A stretch of 59,859 nucleotides of DNA, taken from assembly GCF_902762735.1 (NCBI RefSeq), contig NZ_CACWPP010000010.1, positions 1 through 59,859 of the forward strand, in the 5' to 3' direction. Positions within the stretch are counted from its first letter, which is position 1; every line of letters begins with the position of its first letter. This document shows, in pieces, positions 43,719 through 52,450 of the stretch. A model generated the notes under the pieces. The model was not told the origin of the DNA, ran no database searches, and was given only the letters and a program-made list of their open reading frames with translations. A program made the position numbers and the translations under genes. The DNA is from an uncultured Ruminococcus sp. (GTDB lineage: Bacteria; Bacillota; Clostridia; Oscillospirales; Ruminococcaceae).

Positions 43719-43729
43719 AGGTTTTATTT

Positions 43730-45592
43730 TTATGTTCCCCCCGAACTGTCCTCGCGTTTTGAGTCCTCAGCCCTGCTTTCCTCCTGCTTTGATTCGGCAG
43801 GTTCTTCGTCGTGAACTCTTTCGGGTATGCTGTTGGGGTTTTCGACTTTTACTACCGTAACAGCTTCCTCACTGTCATTCTTCTTTTCAGTCTGCAAAGA
43901 TGAACTGCCATTTCCTGCGTCGATAGTCAGGTCAACATAGTAAACGGGGTTGACTATATAGCCCTGATAGCGTATCTCGAAATGCAGATGGTCGCCTGTC
44001 GAATAGCCTGTTGAGCCCATCAGACCGATTATGTCGCCCTGTTTTACCTCATCGCCCACTTCTACCAGCACCTGTGACATATGACCGTAAAGCGTGATGA
44101 ACTCGTTGCCGTGATCTATGATGACGTAGTTGCCGTAACCGTAACCGCAGCCGCAGGACTCATACTTGCCGTAGTCATGGGTGCAGGTGGTATTTATCTT
44201 TATTACCGTGCCTGTCTCACTGGCGTGTATCGGGTAGCCGTGATCGCCGCCGATGTCTATGCCCTTGTGGTAAGTGCCCCAGCGTGCGCCGACACCTGAA
44301 TTTATCTGATAGCACTGAGGTACAGGCCACGCGAATGTATAAGTCGGCTCGTTCTCGGGTATCTCTTCATCGTTCTTGATGCGTTCGCGAATGGCATTAT
44401 GGAGTTCTTCCAGCTTTGCATCAGCAAGCGCCATCGTAGCCGCAACTTCTTCATCGAACGAAGTATTTCCTGTGGGCTGTTTCAGCAGTTCACCGAGATC
44501 CTGCGCAGCCTTCATCTTCTCCAGATTGAACTGAGCTTCCTGCTCTTTCAGCTTCTTCTGCTTTTCTTCGAGCAGTACCCTTGCCTGTGCAGATGAATTG
44601 TATATCTCATCCAGCTTTGACTTTTTCGAGTCGAACAGAGCGTACTGCTTATCCAGCTCCGCCTGCTGTGCATTGAGGTTAGCCTGCTTGATCTCAGCCT
44701 TTTCCTGCAAGCCGTAAAGCTCATCTATAATATTGTCATCATGCTCAGCCACGCGCTTTATAAGCTCCATGCGCATAAGTATGTCATAGAAGCTGTCAGA
44801 CTCCAGCAATACTGCGGTATAGGAGTCAGACCCTGACAAGTACAGCGCTCTCAGGCGTTTTTTCAGCCTTTCCGTGCCGTCAGCTATCTTATCGTTTATA
44901 CGTTCCAGCTCGCGCTTGTTGCTGCCGACCTGTATTTCCAGCGATGACATGGACTTGTTGAGTATATACAGCTCATTATCCAGCTCATCGGTGCGCTTCT
45001 TTATGCTTTTGAGCATCTTCTCCTCTTCACGGATAGCAGTATCCGCATCGGAGATCTCGACTTTCAGTTCCGACTGCTTGCCGATTATATCTCTCAGCGC
45101 CTCTGCATAGCCCGAAATATCGGTGACAGTCAGCGGTTCATAAATATCACTTGGCGAAGTGGGGTTCTCAGCCGCTGATGAAGTATCATCAGCCGTGCTG
45201 TCAGAAGTGTCAGCAGTGGTACTGCCCGCGTTGGGATCTGTCCAGCCGTTGTCGTAGCCTGTGCTTGGATCTGTCCAGCCCGCATTCGGGTCTGTCCAGC
45301 CGTAGTTATTGTCATAACCGTAACCGCCGTCGTAGCCGTAGCCGCCGTCGTAACCGTAACTGCCGTCGTAACCGTAACTGCCGTCGTAACCGTAGCCGCC
45401 GTCGTAACCGTAGCCGCCATCGTAACTGTAACCGCCGTCATAACCATAACCGCCGTAATCGTAGCTGTTTCCGTATTCATCATAATAGGCATCAGCCCTT
45501 GTGGCATCAATACCGCTGCTCACCGCCGTAAAGGTGATGCACAGCGCCGCCGCCATTGACATGATCTTAATAAAGCCATTGCGCTTATTCAT
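43730..45592 (-). CDS. Secreted coiled-coil M23 peptidase with Tyr/Gly repeat region
   Basis: The 620-residue protein has a signal peptide (IMSMAAALCITFTAVSSG). A tandem region of YGYDGG/YGYDGS units (about residues 38-97) runs into WTDPNAG repeats. A long coiled coil (about 140-430) contains DSFYDILMRMELIKRVAEHD, and a C-terminal M23/LytM domain follows. The zinc motif HKGID (about 441) and HLHFE (about 536) are intact. A Cys-containing insert, CTHDYGKYESCGCGYGYG, lies in the domain. The layout matches PcsB/EnvC-type hydrolases that FtsEX activates at the septum, and ftsEX lies 2.7 kb upstream on the same strand. ATG 45592 follows AAAAGGAGAG. Confidence 0.9.
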   Translation of the reverse strand: MNKRNGFIKIMSMAAALCITFTAVSSGIDATRADAYYDEYGNSYDYGGYGYDGGYSYDGGYGYDGGYGYDGSYGYDGSYGYDGGYGYDGGYGYDNNYGWTDPNAGWTDPSTGYDNGWTDPNAGSTTADTSDSTADDTSSAAENPTSPSDIYEPLTVTDISGYAEALRDIIGKQSELKVEISDADTAIREEEKMLKSIKKRTDELDNELYILNKSMSSLEIQVGSNKRELERINDKIADGTERLKKRLRALYLSGSDSYTAVLLESDSFYDILMRMELIKRVAEHDDNIIDELYGLQEKAEIKQANLNAQQAELDKQYALFDSKKSKLDEIYNSSAQARVLLEEKQKKLKEQEAQFNLEKMKAAQDLGELLKQPTGNTSFDEEVAATMALADAKLEELHNAIRERIKNDEEIPENEPTYTFAWPVPQCYQINSGVGARWGTYHKGIDIGGDHGYPIHASETGTVIKINTTCTHDYGKYESCGCGYGYGNYVIIDHGNEFITLYGHMSQVLVEVGDEVKQGDIIGLMGSTGYSTGDHLHFEIRYQGYIVNPVYYVDLTIDAGNGSSSLQTEKKNDSEEAVTVVKVENPNSIPERVHDEEPAESKQEESRAEDSKREDSSGGT

Positions 45593-45692
45593 TATACTCT
45601 CCTTTTCAGGGAAGCCGCATCGAACCGCATGATACTCACACCTGCCCGATGGTAAGTGTGATATATCAATACCGTTCAAAATAAGAAAAGAA

Positions 45693-47357
45693 TCAGACGA
45701 AGTTCTGAGGATCCAGCTTTGTTCTGTTCAGCTGAACTTCAAAGTGGGTGTGAGGACCTGTTGAATGACCTGTCGAGCCGACATAACCCACCACCTGTCC
45801 TTTTTCAACATGCTGACCCACCGACACAACGATGTTGTTGGCATGACCGTAAAGTGTCCAGTAGCCGTCACCGTGGTCGATAACGCAGTATCTGCCGTAA
45901 CCGCCGCCGCAGCCGCAGCTGTAATCCTTGCCGAAGTCGTGCGGGCAGTAATTATCGACACGTATGACAGTACCTGCATCAGCCGCAACGATCTCAGCAT
46001 TGTAGATGTTGCTGTCCCAGATGTCTATGCCGTCGTGATAGCCCACCAGAACGCCCCAGTTTCGGTATCCGAAGCCTGATGATATGTTATAGTGTCCCGG
46101 CACAGGCCATGTGAACCTTGACTTATCGACATAGCCGTTCTGTGCGTTCTTGCTGAGATTATCTGATGCCGTAGGCGGTATGTAAAGACCTGTATCGCCG
46201 TCGTCAGCGTCATCGCCGCCTGTCTCGGAAGTTACATCGGTATCGGCATTTTTGCCGTCGTCAGCAGTTACCTCAGCAGAAACGCCGCTGTTACCCGAAC
46301 TGCTGTCATCGTCGTCATCATCTTCGATGACAGTCTGGCTGTTCCTTTTAGCCTCCTGCTGATCTGCCACTTTCTGCGCCTGTTCCTGACGCTGTTTTTC
46401 CAGCGCGAGTCTTTGTCTTTCCTCTTCCTGTTTTTTACGTTCTTCTTCTTTTCTGCGTTCTTCCTCCTGACGAGCCTTCTCCTCGTCAGCTTTCTTCTTT
46501 TCCTCCGTCTGGATCGCTATACGCTCTTTATACAGCTGATCCAGCTGTTTCTCAAATTCAGCCTTGTCCTGCTCGATCATCGCGAGATTGTTCTGATAGA
46601 TCTCCTGATTGGAGTTTAACTCATCAATAGCTATCTTGCTTTCTTCAAACAGCTCCTGCATCTTGTCCCTCTGGTTCTCGTGAGCCTTTTTCTGGGTCTC
46701 AAGCTCTGCCTGCTTAGTCTCAAGCTCGGTCTTTTCGGCAGTCAGTTCAGCCTCATCAGCCTCATACTGATTTTTCAGCACGATAAGATCATCTATCATC
46801 TTATCGTCATGTTCAGCCACCCTCTTGACCAGTTCCATCTTCATCAGCATATCATAGAAGTCAGATGAACCGATGATAATATCCGAGTAGGAGTTGTTTC
46901 CTGCCACGTACATAGCTTTCAGCCTCTCCTTGAACTCGTCCACGCCTGCAACTATCTGGTCGTGTTTTTCGCTGACGAGGACTTCCTTTTCAGCTATCGA
47001 CTCTTCCAGCGCCAATATCTCGTCATTTGTCTGAGATATGGTGGAAGTAAGCGCCATTATCGTCCGTTGGACAGTAGTGATCTGCTCTTCGATCGCCTTC
47101 TTGTTTTCCTCTTCGTCATTGATATTATCCTTAGTTTCAGCTATCTTCTTGTCAAGCTCTTTCTGCTTGGCGATAAGTGCCTCGATGTCTGTCTTTGCAT
47201 TGCTGATGTTTTTCTGATTATCTTTAAGTTCCGCGCTCTGCGCCTGAGCCTTCTCGGCGTTCATAACAACGCTTCCCGCGCCTGAAAAAACAGACGCACA
47301 GATAAGCACAGCCACCGTACACGCGGCTATCTTCTTAAAGCCTGTCAGTTTACTCAT
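45693..47357 (-). CDS. Secreted coiled-coil M23 peptidase (PcsB/EnvC-like)
   Basis: The 554-residue paralogue of the following gene has a signal peptide (GFKKIAACTVAVLICASVFS). A long coiled coil (about residues 30-340) contains SDFYDMLMKMELVKRVAEHD and an Arg/Glu/Gln-rich stretch (RQEEERRKEEERKKQEEE). A Ser/Asp linker leads to the M23 domain with HDGID (about 440) and HTHFE (about 537). The same Cys insert, CPHDFGKDYSCGCGGGYG, is present. GGAGGAA precedes the ATG at 47357. It lies 147 bp after ftsX on the same strand and is the best candidate for an FtsX-activated murein hydrolase. Confidence 0.9.
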   Translation of the reverse strand: MSKLTGFKKIAACTVAVLICASVFSGAGSVVMNAEKAQAQSAELKDNQKNISNAKTDIEALIAKQKELDKKIAETKDNINDEEENKKAIEEQITTVQRTIMALTSTISQTNDEILALEESIAEKEVLVSEKHDQIVAGVDEFKERLKAMYVAGNNSYSDIIIGSSDFYDMLMKMELVKRVAEHDDKMIDDLIVLKNQYEADEAELTAEKTELETKQAELETQKKAHENQRDKMQELFEESKIAIDELNSNQEIYQNNLAMIEQDKAEFEKQLDQLYKERIAIQTEEKKKADEEKARQEEERRKEEERKKQEEERQRLALEKQRQEQAQKVADQQEAKRNSQTVIEDDDDDDSSSGNSGVSAEVTADDGKNADTDVTSETGGDDADDGDTGLYIPPTASDNLSKNAQNGYVDKSRFTWPVPGHYNISSGFGYRNWGVLVGYHDGIDIWDSNIYNAEIVAADAGTVIRVDNYCPHDFGKDYSCGCGGGYGRYCVIDHGDGYWTLYGHANNIVVSVGQHVEKGQVVGYVGSTGHSTGPHTHFEVQLNRTKLDPQNFV

Positions 47358-47504
47358 GTTGAATTCCTCCGTCATAAACTGCGGCTCTCTTTCTTTATTA
47401 TACCGCAGCATTTTTACACAATTTGTCGAAATTTGCCAAATATAAACAAAAAGGCAGAAAACACGTATACCCCGTCCCCTGCCCTGTTGTTTTCAAAATA
47501 ACGG

Positions 47505-48410
47505 CTACACCTTGAGGTGCTTGCCTGTACTGATAGAAGTGCCCACTGCGCCGATAACTGCGCCTGCCGCCAGGTAAGAAACACTGACAGGGAAAAGCAG
47601 TTCATTGAACGAATAGAGCTTCTTCATACCCATAACGACCCAGATCACCGAGTCATCACTGAAAATATTGTACACACCTTCGTATGCGAACTTAGTCATC
47701 AGCAAAGCGCCCAGTGCGGCGATAAGTCCGACGATCATGCCCTCTACGAAGAAAGGTATCCTGATAAATGCGTTTGTAGCGCCGACGTACTTCATTATAT
47801 TTATCTCTTTACGTCTTGCAAAAACGCTTGCTCTCGTGGTATTCGAGATAATTACAAGGCTTACCACCACCAGTGCAGCCACAACAGCAGTTGCCAGAAT
47901 GGTGAATATCCTTCTTATGCTGATAAGAACGTCTGCAAAAGTCGTAGGCGACTGTGTAGACTCAACGAAATCCAGCGTTTCTATCTGTGCTGTGGTCTCG
48001 CTCATCAGTTCAATATCCTTTACAGTCAGTCTGTAAGTATCGGGCAGAGGGTTCTCATCTGCGTATTTGAAGAATGCGCGTTCCTCTTCGGTCATGCTGT
48101 CCAGCATGCCGTTCCAAGCCTCTTCCTTGCTGTAAAGCTCGATGGAGTTGACATTAGGGATAGCTTTGAGGTGTTCCTCCAGTTCAGCCTCTGCGGCTTT
48201 GTCTGCGTTATCGCTGATAACTACAACGACCTCACTCTTATCCTCGATGCCGCTGATTATCCTTGTCAGGTTTATCGCCGTCAGGCTTGCCAGACCGACC
48301 ATCAGCAGACTTACCAGAAGTATGCAGAACGAAGCGAATGTCATCATGCGGTTCTTCCAGATGCCCGTGATGCCCTGACTTACCAGATAGCGGAAACTGC
48401 TAATTTTCAT
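47505..48410 (-). CDS. ftsX: Cell-division protein FtsX
   Basis: The 301-residue permease-like protein has four membrane helices. The first follows RYLVSQGITGIWKNRMMTFA. An outer domain (about residues 50-165) follows, then helices with IRRIFTILATAVVAALVVVS, ARRKEINIMKYVGATNAFIR and GLIAALGALLMTKFAY. With FtsE it forms a complex that activates septal murein hydrolases from the membrane. Its ATG at 48410 overlaps ftsE by 11 bp. Confidence 0.95.
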   Translation of the reverse strand: MKISSFRYLVSQGITGIWKNRMMTFASFCILLVSLLMVGLASLTAINLTRIISGIEDKSEVVVVISDNADKAAEAELEEHLKAIPNVNSIELYSKEEAWNGMLDSMTEEERAFFKYADENPLPDTYRLTVKDIELMSETTAQIETLDFVESTQSPTTFADVLISIRRIFTILATAVVAALVVVSLVIISNTTRASVFARRKEINIMKYVGATNAFIRIPFFVEGMIVGLIAALGALLMTKFAYEGVYNIFSDDSVIWVVMGMKKLYSFNELLFPVSVSYLAAGAVIGAVGTSISTGKHLKV

Positions 48411-49089
48411 CGTGCGCACCTCCCACCACTTCATCGAAATCAATGCTTCCCTTATTGATGTTGATGATGCGTCCGCCAAAATAGCGCACCAGATCATGCT
48501 CATGTGTCACCATGAGGATAGTAGTGCCGCACTCGTTGATGCCTTTGAGCAGTTCAACGATCTCGTAGGACAGTGCAGGGTCGATGTTACCCGTAGGCTC
48601 GTCCGCGATTATGAGCTGCGGGTCATTGACCAGCGCCCTCGCCAGAGCCACACGCTGCTGCTCACCGCCCGAAAGCTCGGTGGGATAGCATTTTGCCTTG
48701 TCGGACAGACCGACCAGACTGATAACATATGGCACTCTGCTCCTGATATACTTTGCAGGAGCGTCTATTACACGCAGCACGAATGCCACGTTCTCATATA
48801 CCGTCATTGTGGGTATAAGTCTGAAATCCTGGAACACAACGCCTATCGTTCTTCTCAGTGCAGGCACCTTGCTTCTCCTCAGTTTTTTGAGGTTGAAGCC
48901 GTTTACCAGGACCGTACCGCTGGTCGCGTCTATCTCTTTCAGTACCAGCTTGATGAGGGTGGATTTGCCCGCACCCGAAGGGCCGACCACGAAAGCGAAG
49001 TCGCCGTCGTTGATCTTTAGGTTGACTTTGTTTAGTGCATCAACGCCGCTTGAATTATAAGTGACGGACACATCCTGAAACTCTACCAA
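48400..49089 (-). CDS. ftsE: Cell-division ATP-binding protein FtsE
   Basis: The 229-residue ATPase has Walker A VGPSGAGKSTLIKLVL, Q-loop VVFQDFRLIP, signature LSGGEQQRVALARAL, Walker B LIIADEPTGNID and the switch His in VTHEHDLV. It starts with TTG at 49089 after AAGGCGGTG; there is no ATG close by. It is followed by ftsX in the usual overlapping order and preceded at 56 bp by a PucR-type regulator gene. Confidence 0.96.
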   Translation of the reverse strand: MVEFQDVSVTYNSSGVDALNKVNLKINDGDFAFVVGPSGAGKSTLIKLVLKEIDATSGTVLVNGFNLKKLRRSKVPALRRTIGVVFQDFRLIPTMTVYENVAFVLRVIDAPAKYIRSRVPYVISLVGLSDKAKCYPTELSGGEQQRVALARALVNDPQLIIADEPTGNIDPALSYEIVELLKGINECGTTILMVTHEHDLVRYFGGRIININKGSIDFDEVVGGAHDEN

Positions 49090-49145
49090 AATTTTACACC
49101 GCCTTAAAGTTTACGGACGCAAGCGCCCATACCCATAGGCAGACC

Positions 49146-50231
49146 TTAGAATTTGACCGGGTTGGCAGAAAGATACTTCTTAACCATCAGCGCGATCTTG
49201 AAAATTATCGCATGGTCGAATTCTCTCAGGTCAAGACCTGTGAGTTTTTTGATCTTTTCAAGTCTGTACACCAGAGTATTTCTGTGTACAAACAGCTTTC
49301 TTGAGGTTTCCGAAACGTTCAGGTTGTTTTCAAAGAACTTCTGTATCGTGAACAGCGTTTCGTGATCGAGGGAGTCTATCGAGCCTTTCTTGAAAACTTC
49401 TTTCAGGAAAGTTTCGCACAGTGTTGTGGGCAGGTGATATATCAGCCTTGCGATGCCCAGATCGTCATATGAAACGATATTCTTGTCAGTATCGAACACC
49501 TTGCCGACTTCCAGGGATACCTGTGCTTCCTTGAACGACTTTGCCAGATCTCTTACGCCCTCGATAACAGTGCCTATACCGACATTTACTCTTGTATAGA
49601 ATTCGCTGGAGAGCGTATCGGAAATGCTTCTTGCCAGCTTTTCCAGATCCTTTGTCTCAATGCCTGCGGCAACTTCCTTTACCAGCACGATGTCACTCTC
49701 AGTGATATTGAACACGAAGTCCTTGTTCTTGTCAGGGAACAGGTTCTGGATAACATCATAAGCCGAAACATCGTTGGACGATACTATCCTTATCAGCAGT
49801 ACGACTCTCGAAATATCTGAGCTGAAGTGCAGTTCACGCGCCTTTACATGTACATCGCCGGGCAGAACGTTATCCAGCACGACATTCTTGATGAAGTTGT
49901 TGCGGTCATATTTCTCGTCATAGTACTGCTTGATGCTTGACAGAGTTATCGCCAGTATGCTCGCATACTTTGCTGCTACTTCGTCTGTGCCCTCAACGAA
50001 AACGGCATAATCAGGCTTCATGTGTGCGCCGAAAGGCTTATAAGTATAACCGTCACGCACAAAAATATCATGGGAGTCTCCCAGATCCAGCGAGACGAAC
50101 TCATTGGTCGTGCCGACCTGAGCCAGCTCGGAGCAGGCGATTATGGTCGCGGTCTCGTCGATAACGCCGATAACGCAGTCGATGGTGTCCCGCATCTGAT
50201 GAACAACGCTTTGAAATAATCTGTTTGACAT
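49146..50231 (-). CDS. PucR/CdaR-type transcriptional regulator upstream of ftsEX
   Basis: The 361-residue protein has an N-terminal sensory segment (VIGVIDETATIIACSELAQV), a middle GGDEF-like domain (VNVGIGTVIEGVRDLAKSFK) and the C-terminal PucR helix-turn-helix (FFENNLNVSETSRKLFVHRN, TLVYRLEKIKKLTGLDLREF). This class binds DNA through the final domain. AGAGGGGATC precedes the ATG. The same-strand position 56 bp before ftsE suggests joint transcription. A long palindrome upstream (50416-50436) is a possible binding site. Confidence 0.88.
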   Translation of the reverse strand: MSNRLFQSVVHQMRDTIDCVIGVIDETATIIACSELAQVGTTNEFVSLDLGDSHDIFVRDGYTYKPFGAHMKPDYAVFVEGTDEVAAKYASILAITLSSIKQYYDEKYDRNNFIKNVVLDNVLPGDVHVKARELHFSSDISRVVLLIRIVSSNDVSAYDVIQNLFPDKNKDFVFNITESDIVLVKEVAAGIETKDLEKLARSISDTLSSEFYTRVNVGIGTVIEGVRDLAKSFKEAQVSLEVGKVFDTDKNIVSYDDLGIARLIYHLPTTLCETFLKEVFKKGSIDSLDHETLFTIQKFFENNLNVSETSRKLFVHRNTLVYRLEKIKKLTGLDLREFDHAIIFKIALMVKKYLSANPVKF

Positions 50232-50309
50232 AATTTGATCCCCTCTACTTGCAATTTATTCTCACAGTTTGTTTTACCCTGATTCGCGGTAAAACATTCA
50301 CTTACAATA

Positions 50310-50338
50310 ATTATACCAAAAAAATAAGAATTTTGCAA
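50310..50338 (-). promoter_or_regulatory. Promoter of the PucR-ftsEX unit
   Basis: On the minus strand, TTGCAA and TATAAT are separated by 17 bp. Confidence 0.75.
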
Positions 50339-50415
50339 GTCTTTTATAGTAAAAAGTGTGATATTTGCAAAAAAACTTTTTACCGAGCCACGGAGCGCCG
50401 ATACATACGCCCCGA

Positions 50416-50436
50416 TATGTTACAAATTGTAACATA
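50416..50436. promoter_or_regulatory. Perfect 21-bp palindrome upstream of the PucR gene
   Basis: TATGTTACAA-A-TTGTAACATA reads the same on both strands and lies about 80 bp upstream of the -35 box. It lacks terminator features and looks like an operator. The rest of 50232-50590 (359 bp without a gene) holds only this and the promoter. Confidence 0.6.
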
Positions 50437-50590
50437 TTTTTCTCCCGAATGTGTGAACGCAATGTAAAATTAAAAGGTTTATTGTTTAATATCCACAAAA
50501 ACACACAATGAGTTTCTACATACAGGTAATTGTTTTGTAACCATTAAACATTTTGTTGATTTGTTTTTGTCAGTTATGTGAAATCATCTT

Positions 50591-51049
50591 TCAGCTCATA
50601 TCTGCCATTTCTTTTGCAAGAATATCCTCGCCGCTGTGTTTGCTGAACATCTCGCGGTCAGACATGCTGTCAAGTTCTTCAGGAGTCAGCCTGCCCAGTT
50701 CGTCCCAGCATCTGCGCGGGACTTTCTCCTCCGAGATCAGCGTCAGCAGGTACATAAAATTATTTATGCACGCAAACAAGCGGCTGTCATCAATGCTGAC
50801 AGTCACCCCGTATGAAAACAACCCCGTGTCCTGTTCGTAGAATGTCGGCAGCAGTTCTTTCCACTCATCATTATACAGATAGCCGCCCCATTCCTTTATA
50901 AATAGCGCCCCGTAGCCGTACCTTACAGCATATCGCCTTACCGCATCTGTTTTCAGCCTGCTGAATTTTCCCTCATACAGCGCCTGAAAATCCTCGCGGT
51001 ACTCTTCTTTTATGACTGTTTCACCTGTAAATCCCACATATCTGCTCAT
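50591..51049 (-). CDS. Hypothetical protein downstream of HPr
   Basis: The 152-residue soluble protein is of unknown function, rich in aromatic residues (AVRYGYGALFIKEWGGYLY, WKELLPTFYEQDTGLFSYGV). Its C-terminal half is helical (RCWDELGRLTPEELDSMSDR). The ATG at 51049 is preceded by TGAGGTG. It begins 13 bp after the terminator of the HPr gene, so its expression depends on read-through or an undetected promoter. Confidence 0.65.
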   Translation of the reverse strand: MSRYVGFTGETVIKEEYREDFQALYEGKFSRLKTDAVRRYAVRYGYGALFIKEWGGYLYNDEWKELLPTFYEQDTGLFSYGVTVSIDDSRLFACINNFMYLLTLISEEKVPRRCWDELGRLTPEELDSMSDREMFSKHSGEDILAKEMADMS

Positions 51050-51059
51050 CGTACACCTC

Positions 51060-51097
51060 AAAAAAAGAACACCGTCGGCACTTAGCCGAAGGTGTCC
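51060..51097 (-). terminator. Terminator of the HPr gene
   Basis: On the minus strand, GGACACCTTCGGC pairs with GCCGACGGTGTTC and is followed by seven T. Confidence 0.82.
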
Positions 51098-51145
51098 CCA
51101 AATTGCTTGCTTGCGGGGCACAACACCCCTCATTATATATTCAGA

Positions 51146-51418
51146 TTATCTTGCGTCCTCAGCAAAGCCGCTGTCTACCAGATCAACCAGCCCCTTAACA
51201 GCCTCTTCCTCGTCAGCGCCGTCAGCGATGATCTTGATGGTAGTGCCGCCAACGATACCCAGCGAAAGGATCCCCAACAGGCTCTTTGCATTTACTCTTC
51301 TGTCTTCCTTCTCGATCCAGATAGACGACTTGAATTCGTTAGCCTTCTGAATGAAGAAAGTAGCAGGACGTGCGTGAAGGCCTACCTGATTCTGAACAAC
51401 AACAGTATTCTGTAACAT
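51146..51418 (-). CDS. ptsH: HPr-family phosphocarrier protein
   Basis: The 90-residue protein carries the phosphotransferase His in NQVGLHARPATFFIQ and the regulatory Ser in VNAKSLLGILSLG, the site of HPr kinase in Firmicutes. It can thus act both in sugar uptake and in catabolite control. A Crh-like role is less likely because the His is present. ATG 51418 follows GGAGAG. No ptsI lies nearby. Confidence 0.93.
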   Translation of the reverse strand: MLQNTVVVQNQVGLHARPATFFIQKANEFKSSIWIEKEDRRVNAKSLLGILSLGIVGGTTIKIIADGADEEEAVKGLVDLVDSGFAEDAR

Positions 51419-51510
51419 GATGCGATCTCTCCAATCCCTATAAAGTCTTAAACATTTCAAAGTGCATTTTGTGATCGGCGGGGTGTTTTTCCTCCCTGTT
51501 CACATATAAT

Positions 51511-51539
51511 ATTATACCCGACAACTCCGCTTTAGTCAA
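51511..51539 (-). promoter_or_regulatory. Promoter of the HPr gene
   Basis: On the minus strand, TTGACT and TATAAT are separated by 17 bp. The leader is about 85 nt. Confidence 0.78.
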
Positions 51540-51715
51540 CGCAAAATTTGAACAAACCAACGCTGCGGGTCAGATTTTCGTGACTTTCACCTACAAAAGG
51601 TTAACAACCGCCAAACAGTATTATAAACACTATACAATAAGTCAATATTTTTTGTATCACTTTGTACAAGTTCTTTTAACATCTTTATCGCTTATGCCCA
51701 AAAGTTCAGTTTGGC

Positions 51716-52450
51716 TTATTTGTCAAAATCGACAACTTTGTGTATAATTGCCAAATCTTCAGCGCTGAGTTCTATCTTATCAAGCAGGTCGGGACGCTTT
51801 TTCGCGGTGGCTATCAAAGCCTGCTCATGCCGCCATTTTGCGATGTTTGCGTGGTGTCCCGACAGCAGTATCTCAGGCACTCTCATATCGTGCCATACTT
51901 CGGGACGGGTATACTGCGGATACTCCAGCAGTCCCCTGTAATGGCTCTCATCTTCATAGCAGTCGGGCTGTGACAGCGTGCCGTCCAGCATGCGCACCAC
52001 CGCGTCCACCAGCACCAGCGCGGGCAGTTCGCCGCCTGTCAGCACATAGTCACCTATTGAGATCTCCTCGTCCACCAGCGTTTCGATTATCCTCTCATCA
52101 ACGCCCTCATAGTGACCGCACAATATGAAAATATTATCCATCTGTGCCAGTTCCTTACAGCGCTGCTGGGTCAGCGTCCTGCCCTGCGGCGACATGTATA
52201 TCACATGGGGACGCGCTTTGCCTGCTGTCACCGCTTCAAAGCAGTTGAAGATGGGGTCGCACTGCATCAGCATGCCCTTCTGCTCACTGTAAGGCGTATC
52301 GTCTACGCGGCGGTGCTTATCCTTAGTATATGCGCGTATATCGTGGCAGTTGACGGTGAATATGTCCTTCGCCCTTGCCCTGCCCACGATGCTTTGCGAC
52401 AGGTAATTCTCCAGCATTTCGGGGAAGAGTGTTGCAATATCAATATTCAC
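51716..52450 (-). CDS. trmD: tRNA (guanine37-N1)-methyltransferase
   Basis: The 244-residue SPOUT enzyme methylates G37 of tRNAs with a G at position 36, which prevents frameshifting. The knot region is intact: FILCGHYEGVDERIIETLVD, EEISIGDYVLTGGELPALVL. The Gly-rich loop usually reading PYGGG-x-GM appears here as PYSEQKGMLM, an unusual replacement. It overlaps rimM by 4 bp, the common rimM-trmD order. Confidence 0.94.
   Translation of the reverse strand: MNIDIATLFPEMLENYLSQSIVGRARAKDIFTVNCHDIRAYTKDKHRRVDDTPYSEQKGMLMQCDPIFNCFEAVTAGKARPHVIYMSPQGRTLTQQRCKELAQMDNIFILCGHYEGVDERIIETLVDEEISIGDYVLTGGELPALVLVDAVVRMLDGTLSQPDCYEDESHYRGLLEYPQYTRPEVWHDMRVPEILLSGHHANIAKWRHEQALIATAKKRPDLLDKIELSAEDLAIIHKVVDFDK

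Noticed and set aside
45310..45480. Plus-strand Arg/Asn-rich frame (NRRRSRSRRRNRN type)
   Set aside because: It is the complement of the Tyr/Gly repeat in the M23 gene and has no start signals.
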